Source: Lachnoclostridium sp. UBA1308
GTDB lineage: Bacteria; Bacillota; Clostridia; Lachnospirales; Lachnospiraceae
DNA: 64,000 bases
Direction: 5' to 3'
NCBI GenBank assembly: GCA_002307215.1
Contig: DBTU01000049.1
Location: 53,779 to 117,778, forward strand
Shown: one piece after another, positions 62,566 to 64,000 of the stretch
Numbering within the stretch: position 1 is the stretch's first letter
How the letters are laid out: each line of letters begins with the position of its first letter
The notes under the pieces: generated by a model
Seen by the model: the letters and a program-made list of their open reading frames with translations, nothing else
The model's database searches: none
What the model was told of the DNA's origin: nothing
Translations under genes and position numbers: made by a program

Positions 62566-62589
62566 AAATTCCTCGTTTCTTCGCTTCGC

Positions 62590-63243
62590 TTAAATCAATT
62601 TTTTCCCAATCATTTTATTCGCCAGCGTGAGCATTTCCTTGGTGGCACTGCTGATATCCCTCTGAGCAAAAATGGCCGAGATTACAGCAACTCCATCAAT
62701 ACCGCTTCCTGATAATTTCATAATATTATCCCGCGTGATACCACCGATTGCTACCACCGGAAGAGTAACTGCCTTACAAATATTTGTTAAGGTATCAAAG
62801 GACAACGCACCCGCATCCTTCTTCGTGGAGGTATTAAATACAGCACCTACCCCAATATAATCTGCCCCATAATTCTGGGCAGTAATCGCTTCCTCTACTG
62901 TATGTACCGATATTCCAATAATCTTATCCTCTCCGAGAATTTCTCTGGCACTTTGTAATTGTTCATCCTCTTGACCCAGATGAACACCATCGGCATCTAC
63001 CGAAACAGCCACATCAATGCAGTCATTAATAATCAGTGGAATATGATAGCGATCTGTGATACGTTTGATTTCCTTTGCTTCGTTTACAAATTCATCATAG
63101 GGCATATCTTTTTCTCGTAATTGCAGCAAGGTAGCACCTACTCCAAGAATTTTCTCTACCTGGCTTGCAAGACTTCGTTCTCCCAACCAAGTGCGATCTG
63201 TTACGACGTATAGCCGCAAATCTTCTTTCCTTATTTGCATCAT
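62590..63243 (-). CDS. thiE: Thiamine-phosphate synthase (ThiE)
   Basis: 217 residues, TIM-barrel. LYVVTDR at the N-terminus, LLQLREKDM, IINDCIDVAVSVDADGVHLGQED and GADYIGVGAVFNTSTKKDA, which bind HMP-PP and THZ-P. It joins HMP-PP and thiazole phosphate to thiamine phosphate. A GGGAGGGAG precedes the ATG. In a thiM-thiE-thiD operon. Confidence 0.96.
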   Translation of the reverse strand: MMQIRKEDLRLYVVTDRTWLGERSLASQVEKILGVGATLLQLREKDMPYDEFVNEAKEIKRITDRYHIPLIINDCIDVAVSVDADGVHLGQEDEQLQSAREILGEDKIIGISVHTVEEAITAQNYGADYIGVGAVFNTSTKKDAGALSFDTLTNICKAVTLPVVAIGGITRDNIMKLSGSGIDGVAVISAIFAQRDISSATKEMLTLANKMIGKKLI

Positions 63244-63254
63244 TTCTCCCTCCC

Positions 63255-64000
63255 CTACATCAGAGTCTCCAGATTTTTTCTCGTCATAACCATGTCGTCA
63301 TCCATATTACTCATGGCATCCAGCAGGTATATCCGAAATGAAGCAGTCCCTTGTCCTTGACTTGTAACCTTACTATATGCAAGCTCCCCGCAGATACCCA
63401 TTGCACAGACGCCTGCGACTGTCGCCTCAAGTATTCTGTCCGGATTCGCAGCACATAGGGCTCCGATAACAGCGGTTAACATACATCCGGTGCCTGTAAT
63501 TCTACTCATCATGGGATGACCGTTTCGTATGAGATAGAATTTGTCATAACCTGCAACTATGTCGATTTCCCCTGTAATCGCTATTACTGCTCCGGTGTGC
63601 TTGTGGAATTCCTGCGCCATTGTTATGGCCTGCGCCGAATTATATTCTGTGATCTTATCCGCATCGTTCACATCCACGCCCTTTGTTATTCCGTTTCCAA
63701 GATATAGTGTCTTGATCTCAGATGCATTACCCCTAATCACGGAAAAATTTACTTCCTTCATCAGATGTAATGCGGTTTCTGTCCGAAGCTTTGATGCCCC
63801 CACCCCGACCGGGTCAAGAATCACAGGTATCTTAAGTTCATTCGCCTTCTTCCCGGCTGCAAGCATTGCCGGTATTGTTCTCTCATTTAACGTACCGATG
63901 TTAATCACCAGCGCATTACAAATGGAGGTTATCTCCGCTACCTCAGCGATGTCATCTGCCATGATTGGAGAAGCACCACAGGCTAAGATAATGTTGGCAC
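63255..64000 (-). CDS. thiM: Hydroxyethylthiazole kinase (ThiM), partial
   Basis: The reading frame runs off the right edge: upstream of the internal Met at 63962 the frame continues as ANIILACGASPIMADD, the conserved beginning of ThiM. About the last 248 residues are here (full length is around 270). DPVGVGASKLRT, RGNASEI and ITGTGCML are the conserved motifs. It salvages thiazole for thiamine. Any thiamine riboswitch would be outside the window. Confidence 0.95.
   Translation of the reverse strand, partial: ANIILACGASPIMADDIAEVAEITSICNALVINIGTLNERTIPAMLAAGKKANELKIPVILDPVGVGASKLRTETALHLMKEVNFSVIRGNASEIKTLYLGNGITKGVDVNDADKITEYNSAQAITMAQEFHKHTGAVIAITGEIDIVAGYDKFYLIRNGHPMMSRITGTGCMLTAVIGALCAANPDRILEATVAGVCAMGICGELAYSKVTSQGQGTASFRIYLLDAMSNMDDDMVMTRKNLETLM

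Noticed and set aside
63255..63962. ThiM starting at the internal Met
   Set aside because: The frame continues upstream with the conserved ThiM N-terminal motif and runs off the window.
1..64000. tRNA or rRNA genes
   Set aside because: No cloverleaf-like T-loop pattern outside protein-coding sequence and no rRNA sequence were seen by eye.

Overview
The window reads as chromosome of an AT-rich Gram-positive anaerobe of the Clostridia, most likely Lachnospiraceae. The evidence is strong Shine-Dalgarno sites, feoA/feoB with a DtxR-type regulator, an acetyl-mannan utilisation locus like those of Roseburia, and mobilisable-element genes of the clostridial parB/parM/mobC/relaxase type. The assignment is by protein style only. 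Most genes are on the minus strand.

Layout. (1) 0.1-1.9 kb: a TetR regulator divergent from an MDR oxidoreductase, with two operator-like palindromes between them. (2) 2.1-5.3 kb: feoB and feoA, and a divergent DtxR/MntR-like regulator. (3) 5.7-14.2 kb: a visibly GC-richer block with a 1.57-kDa-residue-scale (about 1570 aa) secreted multidomain surface protein, a small unknown protein, a LuxR-type response regulator and a hybrid histidine kinase. (4) 14.2-20.2 kb: debris of mobile and defence genes: a GNAT tail, an RlmJ-like methyltransferase that apparently lacks a normal start codon, an AAA ATPase cut in its Walker A motif, an IS21-like end, a beheaded CD-NTase, an intact RloA/RloB pair, a truncated ParB and a scrap of an RlmD-type 3' end. 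(5) 20.4-39.8 kb: an MBL-fold hydrolase, then a beta-mannan utilisation locus: secreted GH26 mannanase with binding modules, chemoreceptor, ABC importer, GH130 phosphorylase, two acetyl esterases (CE2-like and CE17-like), a DUF624-phosphomannose isomerase fusion, AraC and LacI regulators, and an alpha-galactosidase pseudogene. (6) 38.7-41.7 kb: gene fragments and one unknown membrane protein. (7) 41.8-52.9 kb: eight tightly packed defence genes on one strand (XRE regulator, HsdM, HsdS, FRG protein, HsdR, SieB-like, SIR2, HerA). (8) 53.2-58.7 kb: mobilisation and partition genes (relaxase, MobC, candidate oriT, ParR-like, ParM, TnpV, ParB) ending beside the 3' end of rlmD. (9) 59-64 kb: chromosomal genes rlmD, a coiled-coil protein, thiD, thiE and thiM (cut by the window edge).

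How it works together. In the mannan locus the exported mannanase would cut acetylated mannan, the ABC importer would take up oligosaccharides, esterases would deacetylate them, GH130 would release mannose-1-phosphate, and ManA would feed mannose-6-phosphate to glycolysis. The solute-binding-protein gene and the mannanase gene share two conserved upstream motifs, which suggests co-regulation by the neighbouring AraC or LacI protein.

The most interesting structural signal is that the rlmD 3'-end region and an adjacent 25-bp parB-leader sequence occur twice, near 20 kb and near 59 kb, in the same orientation. This fits either tandem integration of related elements at an rlmD-type attachment site or an old remnant of one. 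No integrase gene is visible in the window.
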